Source: Acheta domesticus (Eukaryota > Arthropoda > Insecta > Orthoptera > Gryllidae). Taken from it: a stretch of DNA of 64,000 nucleotides. Where the stretch lies: positions 75,499,397-75,563,396 of the forward strand of contig JAHLJT010008756.1 in the NCBI GenBank assembly GCA_031308135.1, given 5' to 3'. Below, one piece after another: positions 49,256 through 59,565 of the stretch. The first letter of the stretch is position 1. The number at the start of each line of letters is the position of its first letter. The position numbers and the translations under genes were made by a program. A model generated the notes under the pieces. It did not search any database, had not been told where the DNA came from, and was given only the letters and a program-made list of their open reading frames with translations.

Positions 49256-52200
49256 GTCATAAGGATAGGATGTTGGAACATCAAAAGTCTAGGCTCTAAA
49301 CTCGGAAATCATGACTTTCAGAGCTACATAAATACGTTTGACATAATAGGTCTCGTTGAAACCTGGTGGAAGGAAGGTGAAATGTTAAATGTACCTGGTT
49401 TTTCAGCCGTATGCAAAAATAAACAACGCAGAGGTGAAAGAGGACGGCATCCGGGCGGTGTTGCGTGCCTATTTCGCGCTAGGTTAATGGATTTTATTAA
49501 GGAAATTCCTACAAATTCAAACAATTTTCTATGTATTAGACTAGTAATACAAAACACGGACATTTCGCTGGTATTTATTTACCGGCACCCACAGGGCTCT
49601 CGGTATTTCTCTCCCGTAGCTTTCGGCGAAATTAATGATTTCATAGACACGTTGAAGCAGAGGTATCCGAATACTGACTTACTAGTGTTAGGTGATATGA
49701 ATGCTCGAATTGGCAATGAGCAGGAAGTGCTCTCGGACTTCGATCGGCAAGACGCGAGAGCGATTACGAGAAAAAGCAAAGACCCAGTCTTCAATAACGA
49801 GGGGCAGGAATTGTTGGAATTATGCGACAGATTTAATCTCGAATTATTAAACGGTAACCATGGACAGGATACAGAAGGGGAACTCACATTTATTAGTGGA
49901 AATGGGGGTAGTGTAATAGATTATGCTCTGTTGTCTCGTGAAATAATAAGCAATTTATTAGATTTTGTGATCGAGTTACGGGCTGAATCCGACCATTTGC
50001 CTGTGTGCGTACATTTAGCGGTAAACGCCACTGAACAGATATCGACAGAGGTGCGCGCGGGAGCAACGGACTTGGCATTAGCAAGAAAACGGTTTACCTG
50101 GAAAGAGGATAGGCGGCAGGAATTTGAGGAGGCTATTCTTAACTCGGCGGGGTGGGCGCGAGAGCTGCGGTCGCCTGAGCAGCAAACAAAGGATTTAGAA
50201 TGTCGGCTCTTCAGCGCAGGAAGAGGCATGCGAAAGTGGGGGGCAGGAGGAAAGGTACTGACCCAAGGGTGGTTTAGCGAGGAGTGTCGCGAAAGCAGGC
50301 GTGAAGCAATACTATCCCTAAGGAAGTATAGAAGCGTGGGAACAGCTGAAGCGAGAAATGCATACTTGTTATAGAAGAATTCACGTAAGAACAAGCGAAA
50401 GTGACAGTTCGCTAAACAAGTGAACATCACATGTAATTCAGAGAAGTATCCCTCCGCCGCGGCAGTTGTTCAGAAACACGTGCACCAGTACGCACCTTAC
50501 ATTCAAGACTCGGTTTTCAAATAAACATAATACTTATCACGCAAAAAGTAAATTCCATATAATGTGTATAAAAAAAAGAAATTTTTGCAGAAGAGCACAT
50601 AGCACTGCACTTCCTAATTTCAATTATTTCTCGTGGCGCACTATATTTTCGTCGGATGAGGACATCACAAAAGGAAGCGTCGAAACCATTTACAAGTTAG
50701 CCAACTGCAAACGAACGAATCGAGGAAGAAGAGTTCAATGGGATCAAGAACACACCGACCACAGAACCTTCGGTTATGTTGCCAGCACTAGCTGTCAAAA
50801 TTGCTTGTTCTTACATGAATCTCTCTTTATTACGCAGGCAGTACGAGGCCACAATTAAGAAATCGAAGAAAGCTTGGCAGAAAAGTGAGGCAGCAAGAAT
50901 AGACGCTATTGTAAAGAACGATCTAAGTAAATCAATCTGGGACGTTATCAGATCTCTGCGCAGTAATATAAATGCACGTAATGCAATTTCAGCAGACGCG
51001 TGGGTGCAGTATTTTTCACGAACGCTCGCATTAGCTGACATTGAAAGAGGGGCAAATATTATTACCGAACGGGTTGTACCTGAATTAGATGAACCGTTAA
51101 CGTGGAATGAAGTGAATAAAGGAATTTTAGCCACGAACACTAGAAAAGCTTGCGGCGCGGATGGCATTCCGACAAAATTTATTTCGGAGTTGTGGAACTT
51201 AGATCCGGAGAGTATTCTGAATCTGTTTAATAGCATTCTTGATACCGGGTCGTATCCAGAAACTTGGAGTACAGCTATCCTCCAACCTATTTATAAAAAT
51301 AAGGCCGATACGAACTGCCCAGAAAATTATCGTGGCATTAGTATCTTACCAGCGCTAAGCAAATTGTTCCGTAAAATTCTTAACGTTCGACTGAGCGACT
51401 GGGCGGAAAAATATAGTAAAATTTCAAAAATGCAAGCAGGTTTTAGGCAAGGGTTCGCGACCACCGACAATATCTTTGTGTTAGATACATTAGTAAAACA
51501 GGCGCTTTCGCGTAAACGAGGCCATTTATATTGCAGTTTTGTGGATTTCGAAAAGGCGTTTGATTCAATCAACAGAGAATCGTTATGGCGAAAACTAAAT
51601 GAACTAGGCTTATCACGTAAAGTTTTAACGGTGTTGCAGAGTATGTACAGAGAAGTAAATTTCTGCGTCAAGTGCGGTGACGAAAGTACAACGCAAAAAT
51701 AAAATCGACAGTAGGGGTAAGACAGGGTTGTCCTCTTTCACCGCTGTTGTTTATCTTGTACATAAATGATTTATTGACATGGGTACAGGAAACCGACACA
51801 TCTGCACCGGCAATTGATGGCCTGAAAATTCCCGGATTACTTTATGCGGACGATTTAGTTCTATGCTCGGAAACGATTGAGGGATTACAGACGAGTTTAA
51901 ACATCCTAGAAAGATATAGTGTAGCATGGGGATTAAAAGTAAATATTCAAAAAACAAAAACTGTGGTCTTCAAGAATGGGTTTATTTGGGGTAACAAAGA
52001 GAAATGGTATTACGCACAGGAGGAATTCGACCGTGTTAAAACTTTTACTTATCTTGGTGCAAAATTCTCTATGAACGGGGGATGGAATAAACACATAGTT
52101 GCGGCTCATAGTAAAGGAAGAATTGCTCTCAAAGAAATCGGTTGCGTAATGCGTAGAGTACCGGAATTGCCCTTAAAGGTGTGCGACACAATGTTTAAAT

Positions 52201-53037
52201 CACTAGTGCTCCCAGCAATGAATTACGGGGCGGAAATCTGGGGAGTGGATAGAATAGACAGATTAGAAAGCATCGAAACAGATTATTATAAATTAATTCT
52301 TGGAGTCTCTAGATTCGCAGCAAATGTCGGCGTCTTAAGAGAGGTAGGTAGTGTAGGAATTTGGAAAGATATAAAAATGAAAGCCATTAAGCTTTGGATT
52401 AGATTAGCAAGTGAAGAGTCCGACACGCTTATTCGCAGGTGCTTTAGAGCGCAATTACAGGAAAACGATCAGCGATATTGGTCGTATAAAGTGAAACGGG
52501 TACTAAGAACGCGCAGGTCTGGGAGACGTTTCTCCTGAAATGGTTGAGAATAGGGGAACACGGGAAATAGAACGATTAATTTCAGATCGACTTTCGGAAA
52601 TTAAAAGGCAAGATATTCTTGCAGCATCGGCAGAAAAATGTTCGTTAGTGGTACAAATTCACACGAGTCCTGTATGGGGATGCGAAAGTTACGAACACAC
52701 ACTTAAAAGGGATGCAAGAGGGGGATACGCGTGGTTTAGGTTAGGGGGGTGGATGCAACGTAGAATGAAGGATTCGAATGACAATGGAATCTGTGTACTG
52801 TGCGGTGATAGAGAAGATTGGATCCACATTCTGTTAAATTGCTGCGCTACAGAAACTTGGAGAGGAAAATGGATGGGAATGGGGAACTATGGCTTCCAAT
52901 TTAGAAACATAACGCTCGCTCAAAATATATTAGCTGATAACAGATCTCACTTTATGAAAGAATTAGGAATATCTTTAGGAAAGGTTCGAACTATCAGGGA
53001 AACGGTAATCAGGGAGTGGGAAAACAGTATTGGTTAG
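49256..53037 (+). pseudogene. LINE ORF2: endonuclease and reverse transcriptase, broken
   Basis: It follows ORF1 in the same frame right after its TAG. The endonuclease is at 49259-50000: IRIGCWNIKS at the start, GLVETWW, GDMNARIG, then ESDHLPV. A 458-bp insertion (50372-50829) interrupts the linker. The RT is at about 51140-52100, with ADGIPTKF, YRGISILPALSKLF, FVDFEKAFD (motif A Asp present), GVRQGCPLSP and LLYADDLVL (motif C intact). A one-base frameshift lies in the A-rich stretch near 51690-51702 and another at 52505-52536. The C-terminus has CVLCGDREDWIHILLNC (C-x2-C-x7-H-x4-C) and stops at 53037. There is no ATG before the endonuclease motifs (the first is at 49382), so the start is lost or non-standard. 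Confidence 0.85.
50372..50829. mobile_element. 458-bp MITE inside LINE ORF2, TSD TTA
   Basis: The terminal inverted repeats share AATTCACGTAAGAACAAGC at the left (about 50378-50396) and ATTCATGTAAGAACAAGC on the reverse strand at the right, then TGACAG further in. TTA flanks both ends (50369-50371 and 50830-50832). Removing 458 bp plus one TTA rejoins ORF2 exactly in frame (LLRRQYEATIKK). A TTA duplication is typical of the PIF/Harbinger superfamily. It has no transposase. The right end also resembles a splice acceptor (TTATTACGCAG), which is discussed among the rejected items. Confidence 0.88.
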
Positions 53038-53598
53038 TAGTACGAGCGGAGCCTAGACTGGATATAAAATAATTCAATAAGCAAGAGATAATTAAATTAA
53101 CTAGTAAGGTAGTCAATAATGCTAATCATTAATATTAATTAGTATATTAGTCAGTATTAATTAATTAATTAATCAGTAAGCGATAATTAAGTTAATCAGT
53201 AGCAAATTGTTCGGAGAGGCGGTGGTGCGGGCGATCTTCTGTGGCGGTGTTTGATTTCAGGGGCTGAGGAGGCCAAAGACGGGCTGGAGAAGATGCCCAC
53301 GCCAGGAAATAAATAAATAGTTTAGAAAATAAAAACTAGTAGTTCAGCATGTACTCGTCTTCTGACGGCAGGTTTTTCCCCCTTCAGGGGTTTTTTCCTC
53401 AGCCGTACCTTATGGTCTCCTTTCCGCGGCTTTGATGCGTTGAAGAGACCATTAGGGGTGAATGCCAGAATTCGAAAGGTTAGAATGCGGTAGGATGTAG
53501 GTATTGTAATGGCTTAAAGGCCTTCAGCCTAGCCACATAGTTAAAAGAATTGAAATTATGTATCAATGTGTCATAATTACCTATTAAATAAAAAAAAT
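53038..53598 (+). other. LINE 3' UTR
   Basis: The sequence between the ORF2 stop and the right target duplication holds ATTAATTAATTAATTA-type simple sequence, a CCCCCTTCAGGGGTTTTTTCC stretch with hairpin potential (about 53379-53400), and an A-rich tail. No coding sequence is seen. Confidence 0.7.
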
Positions 53599-53611
53599 AA
53601 ATATTGCCAGA

Positions 53612-53930
53612 AAGAAGAATACTTCCCAATCATTCTAAAATGGCTCTATGACCTGTGAATTTGAAACAATTTTTATGTACTCTATGTGAAGTCCTTGTGA
53701 CATTTCTAAATTGAATCAAAAATTTCAAAATTGTTCTTTCTTGCACTTGTTTCGTTAGAAGAGACAGTTATGTAATCGTGCGCAGAAAAAAATGTGGGTT
53801 TCGGGCAGCAAAACTTACTTCTGAGTCCTGGTAAAGAAAAAGTGGGAAAATCCTGAAAATCTAAGCTATATCGTACATTACTCACTCTAACACGTGGTGT
53901 AGCCAGAAACGATGTTTTGTGGGTGCTGGT
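53612..53930 (-). repeat. Family A fragment, right of the LINE insertion
   Basis: 'agagacagttatgtaatcgtgcgcagaaaaa' and 'taacacgtggtgtagccagaaacgatgttttgtgggt' are reverse-strand family A 3' blocks (compare 11640-11830). It may have been continuous with 47880-48009 before the LINE inserted. Confidence 0.45.
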
Positions 53931-54381
53931 CTCATGTTCGTTGAAATCCCAGATTTTTCGAAAATTGCATTTTCGAAAATTGCGAATACATTACGTATTT
54001 ACTATTTTTTACGTTTCTATAAATTATGGCTCTCGTTTCAGGAATACTTTCTATGCGAATTCATTCTGTTATTCGTATTTGCATCCATAAACTTATTCAC
54101 CATGGCGTTCGACATGACGTTCTTGTTTTCGTTATGCGTGTTAATAAACAGCAAAAATGCTATCCCACGATGAATTCGGACTCTTGTTATTTGGGTTTCA
54201 AAGCCAATAAAATTAATTTTAATAATGGTAGTTAAAAAATTATACAACATAACTGGTACACATTTTTAATACGAATTATATAATATATATTGAGATATAA
54301 AAAACTTCATAATAAATATTGAGGTGTATAAATTAGATTGTTGGTGAGAGTGTCATGCTGTGGACGTGGAGAAAGGGGCTT

Positions 54382-55230
54382 TCAGTGCTGGACCTTGCGA
54401 ACACTGCAGCCAGCGCTCCAAGGGAAGTCGCACACCTGCAGCTCTGCGTTGTACTCCAGGCCTGGAGGGCAGTTCCACAGGTGGGGCCGCCCGAACTCAT
54501 CGCACTTGTAGAAGCTGGCGCAGTCGTCGGGGTTGGGGATCTGCACCGCCTGCAAAGAGCGCGTGGATGAGCATGCGTGAGGACATCCCTGAATGGAGAA
54601 GCCAGAGCAGGAGGCGATGCGCTCACCAGGTTGTCGCTGCCGACGGGAGGGCAGACGAGGTCAGCGCGGTGGCTGAGGCGCGGGCAGGCGTCGTCGTCGC
54701 TGGGGAAGTCGCAGCGCTCCAGGGGCGGGTTGTAGGTGAGGCCAGGAGGGCACGTGTGCAGGAAGAGGTAGCCGAAGGAGCACTGCCAGAAGGTGGAGCA
54801 GTCGTCGGAGTTGGGCAGCAGCTCGCCGTGCGTCTCGCACTGGTTGCCCTGGCCCGCCGCCAGCGCCACCGTCGCCAGGAGGGTCGCAAACAACACTGTA
54901 AACACGGAGCAAGTGGCTTTTTGACAAATATTGGGGATTTGTTTTTGAAATAATGGTGATCTTTCGGATTACAAATATGAAGAATGTGTAATGCTCTAAG
55001 GAATAAATGTATTATTTGATAATATAATTTGAGTACAGCTTCGAAGGTAAACTGTTTCTAAATACTGTATTTTAGTTTCCGAAATTTTTTTTTCTTGTCA
55101 GTGGTTTACACAAATACAAAAAGGAGAAGTTTCAAAGTAAAATACACCAATTAATATAAAACTCTGTAATTATTCAATATATATTCACTCTAGTACGAAA
55201 CATTTCACTTGTTTAATACTTACGTTTCAT
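54382..55230 (-). CDS. Secreted two-domain chitin-binding protein (P2B)
   Basis: Minus-strand gene with three exons: 55230-55224 (ATGAAAC|GTAAGT), 54895-54627 and 54549-54382 (stop TCA at 54382-54384 on the + strand). Intron 1 is 328 bp, the shortest of the trio, and intron 2 is 77 bp. The 147-residue product appears the same as that of P2A: signal peptide, then two ChtBD2 domains with the same cysteine spacing (x12, x5, x9, x12, x8 and x17, x5, x10, x12, x7). Its intron 1 still aligns with P2A's near the acceptor ('tccttacattcttcatattt'), while its exon 3 and intron 2 match P2C at sites where P2A differs. It lies head to head with P2C. Confidence 0.92.
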
Positions 55231-55297
55231 ATCGGAAGCTGGTAGAGACTACACTGCCACGCGAAGAGAACTAATGTTTGATTTGTCGGCAGAGACT

Positions 55298-55380
55298 CTT
55301 ATATGCCGATTTTCGCCCATTCAATTAGTAAACTCGTCAATGGACAAACGTCAGAATTCATTTACGTTAAGAAGATAAGA
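55298..55380 (-). promoter_or_regulatory. P2B core promoter
   Basis: On the minus strand TATAAG (CATATAAG) lies at 55303-55298, 73 bp before the ATG. A GATA-type TCTTATCTT (AGATAAGA on the + strand, 55373-55380) lies about 75 bp farther upstream. Confidence 0.65.
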
Positions 55381-56289
55381 TGACGTACATTTCCGGTAAT
55401 CGAAATAGAAGTCTCTGAAATCTGAACTTTTGATCCTTGGTATCTTTGAGGACTTATGTTTCTCAATGAAAGAAACTCAACTGTCTTTTATTAGATTTTT
55501 ATCAGACTAACTTTTCTGAAGTATTTTCGTTTTTCTCGGAGGTGAGGTGATTTATTTACGTTAATTTTATTTTCTTTTAATTCTGCATCTATTTTCTAAT
55601 TTAATGCTTGTTCGACTCAAATATTAGGCTTCGTATACTCGACGGTGCTGAATTGTTTTTAAAGAAATATCTAACATTATCGTGCATCCATTTAAAAACG
55701 GGATTGTGGTATGATATGAAGTATTTTTTATTGTTTTATTTTTCTTGTGAATTTCGTGGAGACACATGGAATTTGACATTCTGTATCAAAAATGATTAAA
55801 TATTATACAAATTCAGGATAAAAATCATCATTTATTTTATATTATGCATATAAGAAACACATTTTGAGCTACCTAAGACGCATGCAATATCTGAAGTATC
55901 TGAAGGAATATTTACAACGCAAATCTATGCTTTATCGTGATAGATCGTTGTGTGAATTTCACCATACTCTTTACTCGATACCATACAACTTCCCAAACTC
56001 AACAGTACAAGTTCAATTAGAATTATAACGTTTTCGTTCACTCGTATCTACATAATAGTTTATAATCAATGTTATAACACTAAACTAATGATGCTACTAA
56101 CAGCACGCACTCTCTGGCTCTGAGTAACTGTTGCGTAAAAATATAATACTGCTATAATATAATTTCTGGCCATAGTAAACCATTTCAGTCCTCACTCGTA
56201 AAACTCATTACAAATCTTAGAACATCAGGTGTCTTCTTCTCAGTTCCCTTCTATTGGCCCCAAAAACTATATCACGATTCATCAATTTT

Positions 56290-56760
56290 TGGAAATCTAA
56301 TAGTAAAATTGAAGTGTGACTTTAGGAATATTATAGACTAGTAAAATCTAAACGCACTTTTTAATGAATTTGGAGCCGCTTTTAAGAAAATGTATAGCGT
56401 TTCTGAAAATGTTAATTTTAAAATTCAATTTTGCCCAAAAGTTTCTAGTTGTCAAGAAACTTCATCAGAAATCATTTCAAGCACTTGTGTTCACAAATAA
56501 AATAATGTGTAAAAAATGCCTATCATGTAAGTATTAACCGACGTGCAAGACATAAAAAATTATACTTGGATAATTTCTGAAATACAAAATACATCAAACT
56601 TGTATCGACGTCATGTCGTAAGTGCATTTAGCACTATTCGTACAAAAAATTTAAAGAAAAAATCAGAGCATTTCAGAAAATTCGTAATATTTAGCTCATT
56701 TTCTAATAGAAGTTTTGACGTTTTCAAGAAACTTTATGACATCATTTGAAGTACTTGTAC
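56290..56760 (+). repeat. Family A fragment
   Basis: It carries 'tggagccgcttttaagaaaatg', 'gtttctgaaaatg', 'gtattaaccgacgtgcaagac', 'gtgcatttagcactattcgtac' and 'gaagtacttgtactcac', the left-half modules of family A. Confidence 0.5.
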
Positions 56761-57894
56761 TCACAGTAGGTAATCTAGTCTCGATTGTTTTAGTCTAGTT
56801 GATCAATTTGAACTTTAATTCTATCCTAGTTGTACCTTTGGTGATTATATAACCATTGAAAATAATCTGTCGCAGCACATTTTCACAATGTTTGAGGAAT
56901 GTCATTCACAAACGAGTGCCTACGTCATTACGTGCACTCTTACTTTGATGAACACGATCTTATCAGAAATGGACGATAACTAAAATGCATTTTGTTTGAT
57001 GAGACATTAAGACAGGGCTACTTTGGTGGTTTTAGAAAGTGAATCGGACAAATGCCTTCTTTCCTTGTCCCCATTCGCACTAACGATCACATTATTTACC
57101 TGACATAATAGCGTAGAAAGTATAACAATTCTCCTGCTCCTCCAAAAATCACATGTATGGTACGGTACGGTACGATACCAAATCCAGACGACTTAAAAAA
57201 AAACATTAATTAGTACTATTAACAACAGTCGTATTGACAAAATTCTTTAAGAATCAGTTCATTAAAATAGTACTAAGTTTTCTAAATAATATTTTCAAAA
57301 ACGCCCGCAACATTTATAAAGAAGAATGTAATTCCTACATCAAAACATTAAATATAATAAATACTAGAAAATACTTACTTCAGGCAATTTATTAAGAAGC
57401 TATTCAAAAATGTCACATATTACTCTATTACCAACTAGTAATGAAAGAAATATTTCGCAATGAAAACTAGTGAGCCTTTAAAATAACACAGACTTTCTAG
57501 TACTAGTTAGTTTCCTGATCTCTCTAGTTTAGGATAGCTTTTCGGTATTGCCCCAGCCTGTTTCCAGCTGCTACCTTTCGTCACCTAAAACCATTTTTAC
57601 ATATTTTCTCAGTTGTTCGGTTCTGTAATAGTAGAATTAAATTGTGCTTTAGGAATATTATATAAGGGTTAAATGTGGTTTACATGAAAAGTTTCATTGA
57701 AAAACTTAGAGCCGTTCTTGAGAAGATTTCGTTTGAGTGTCTCTACAGATGCGCAATTTTGAGCTCATTTTCACAGATAACATTTGAGTTGATTATGTAA
57801 TGTACAAAAAACGCACATTACAAATATGTAAGTAAATATGTAATGTAAATATTAACGACATAAGTCATTTATCAAAAAACATTTTATAATTTTA

Positions 57895-58500
57895 AAATAG
57901 TGGTGCTGGAGAATAGCACAGACGTTCTCGTATTAGTTTTCTCTTTTCTTTCGTCTGGCCTAGCTATTCGGTCTTCCCACATAACGGTCCCCATTCCAGT
58001 CAGCTCCCATCTATCGCCACCCAAAGTACGTTTTTTATAACATTTTCTCAACTTTTTGGTTACCTAATAGTAGAATCGAAATATTACTTAAAGAATATTA
58101 AAGAAGAGTAAAACCTCGTTCTAAAATGTAATTTTCACTGAAAAAAATGGAGCCATTTTTAAGAAAATGGCGTTTAAGCGTTTATGTAAACGCGAAATTT
58201 GAAGCTTTTTCACAGAAATTTTTTGAGTTCTCGAAAGCTGTTTTTGAAGTCATCTGAAGCACATTAACTCGCAAATGCAATAGTGTTTACAAATTGCTGA
58301 AAGTGTGCATATTAACAGCGTGGGAGATATTTAAAAAAGTACTTGAATCCTATCCAAAGAGTGCAATTAGCACTATCTGTTGGAAGAGTTGGAACACAAA
58401 ATTTAGAGCCATTTTTTAGAAAAAGGCATTTGAGCGTTTCCCGAAGACCTCTAAAAATTTTGAGGTCTTCGAGAAATATTTGGAAATGCCATTTAGGCTT
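57895..58500 (+). repeat. Family A, left half
   Basis: It starts AGTGGTGCTGGAGAATAGCAC with 'gttctcgtattagttttctc', 'cagctcccatctatcgccacccaaagtac', 'agaaaatggcgttt' and 'gtgcaattagcactatctgttgg', in the same order as at 10433. A more diverged, adjacent start-like block lies at about 57480-57600. Confidence 0.6.
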
Positions 58501-58566
58501 ATGTAAATTTCTTCCCAAAAATAAAATTTTCGCTTCAAATTCAAGGAGCCGCGTCTACACTAAACG

Positions 58567-58803
58567 TTGATAATTGACTCAACCGGAAGACACACAGAAA
58601 AAATATCCCAAACTAAATTAACTCATCTTCGACCCTTAATGAAACAACAACCGCCAACTGCCTCCATCGAATTAACTCTTACTCTACAAAGATATAATCC
58701 GACCCACCTCCTATTACATGCTTGTTTCATCTGGAACAATACTGCAAATACCGATCTGAACCAAATGCAGACGATTCAAAATAACATTTTAAATATAAAA
58801 TCA
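58567..58803 (+). pseudogene. Fragment of Jockey-like LINE reverse transcriptase C-terminus
   Basis: The 78-residue frame contains KLTHLRPLMK...LLLHACFIWNNTANTDLNQMQTIQNNIL. It resembles the conserved 'yasp.Wg.taktnln.LQ.iQNk.lR' segment after the RT domain in Jockey-type elements. It is isolated, with no RT core or endonuclease nearby. Confidence 0.5.
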
Positions 58804-59411
58804 TAATAGTTCATCAGCAACAACGAACTTCAAAATGACTAAAAAATGAACACAATTAGAAAACAAATAGCATATCTTGTACATAATATTTACTAAAACT
58901 TCTCCAGATAGAGACATCATCCTACAAACTCTGAGAAATTCCAATTTTCAAACTAGATTTCTTAACAGATTTCCGTTCATTAATTCTATAAAATTTTCGC
59001 GAAGCTGGCAAAATACTTATCGGAGGGGCTCCTTGCTTCCTCTCCCATTTTTTAGATATATTTGTAACGGATGTATTTTAATTTGGGATGATGTGCATTA
59101 TGATCACGAAACGTTATCGAAGTTGATATATAAACTGAAGAATGTAAATCATCCATCATAAATAAAAGTTTTGAAAACCGCAGATATTAGAATTGAATAA
59201 ACTTTAAATTCGTTTTTCAGAGAGACAGTTTTAAGGAAAATAAATTTAACGAAAGTACATCATTTGCACCTCAGAAATTTTATTCCATCAAAATCTAATA
59301 AAAGATTGTCACTTCTCTTTCATTGAGACACATTATGTCCTCAAAAGATACCAAGGGTCAAAAGGTGCGTTTTAGAAACTGGCAATTTTTTACGTCGATC
59401 TTCGGAAGTGA

Positions 59412-59525
59412 TCTTATCTACGTCAGTTCACCAGAATGAAATCTGATCTTCGTCCTTTGACGTGTTTACTAACTGAATGGTGGTCAATCAATATATAAAA
59501 GACTCGCCGACAAACCGAACATTAG
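59412..59525 (+). promoter_or_regulatory. P2C core promoter
   Basis: TCTTATCT lies at 59412-59419, TATAAAA at 59494-59500, and the likely start region near 59522-59530 (AACATTAGT, shared with P2B). The ATG is at 59566. Confidence 0.7.
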
Positions 59526-59565
59526 TTTTTTTTCTCAAGTTGCAGAGTCTCAACGTGCTTCCGAG

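Larger units (their letters stand above)
48010..53598 (+). mobile_element. Near-complete APE-type LINE with 13-bp target-site duplication
   Basis: AAATATTGCCAGA flanks both sides (47997-48009 and 53599-53611), which sets the ends exactly. The element has a 5' UTR, ORF1 (48087/48125-49255), ORF2 with an apurinic-type endonuclease and RT (49256-53037, three breaks), a ~560-bp 3' UTR and an A-rich tail (TTAAATAAAAAAAATAA). Catalytic motifs of endonuclease and RT remain intact. Apart from a nested MITE only small indels break it, so the insertion is fairly young. The layout resembles CR1-group LINEs (the RT has a YADD box and no RNase H is seen), but the clade is not settled. Confidence 0.9.
54111..55590. 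repeat. Left arm of a large inverted duplication
   Basis: The reverse complement of this arm aligns with 59235-60976 from outside P2B's 3' end ('gaattcatcgtgggatagcatttttgctgtt') through both exons and intron 2 into the promoter and about 200 bp upstream of it ('aaatctaataaaaga', 'ctttcattgaga'). Exons are almost identical and flanks clearly less so. Confidence 0.8.
55600..59230. other. Spacer between the inverted P2 genes
   Basis: No host gene is seen. It contains family A fragments (about 56290-56760, 57480-57700 and 57895-58500) and a LINE scrap at 58567. A small direct repeat GTACGGTACGGTACGATACC lies at about 57158. Confidence 0.55.

Noticed and set aside
48412..49284. 290-codon reverse frame over LINE ORF1
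   Set aside because: It is a shadow frame caused by the GC-rich composition of ORF1.
50391..50831. Possible intron (GTAAGA ... TTATTACGCAG) inside LINE ORF2
   Set aside because: A stop codon (TAG at 50372) lies before the donor-like site and splicing would not restore the frame. The inverted ends and TTA duplication explain the segment better as a MITE.
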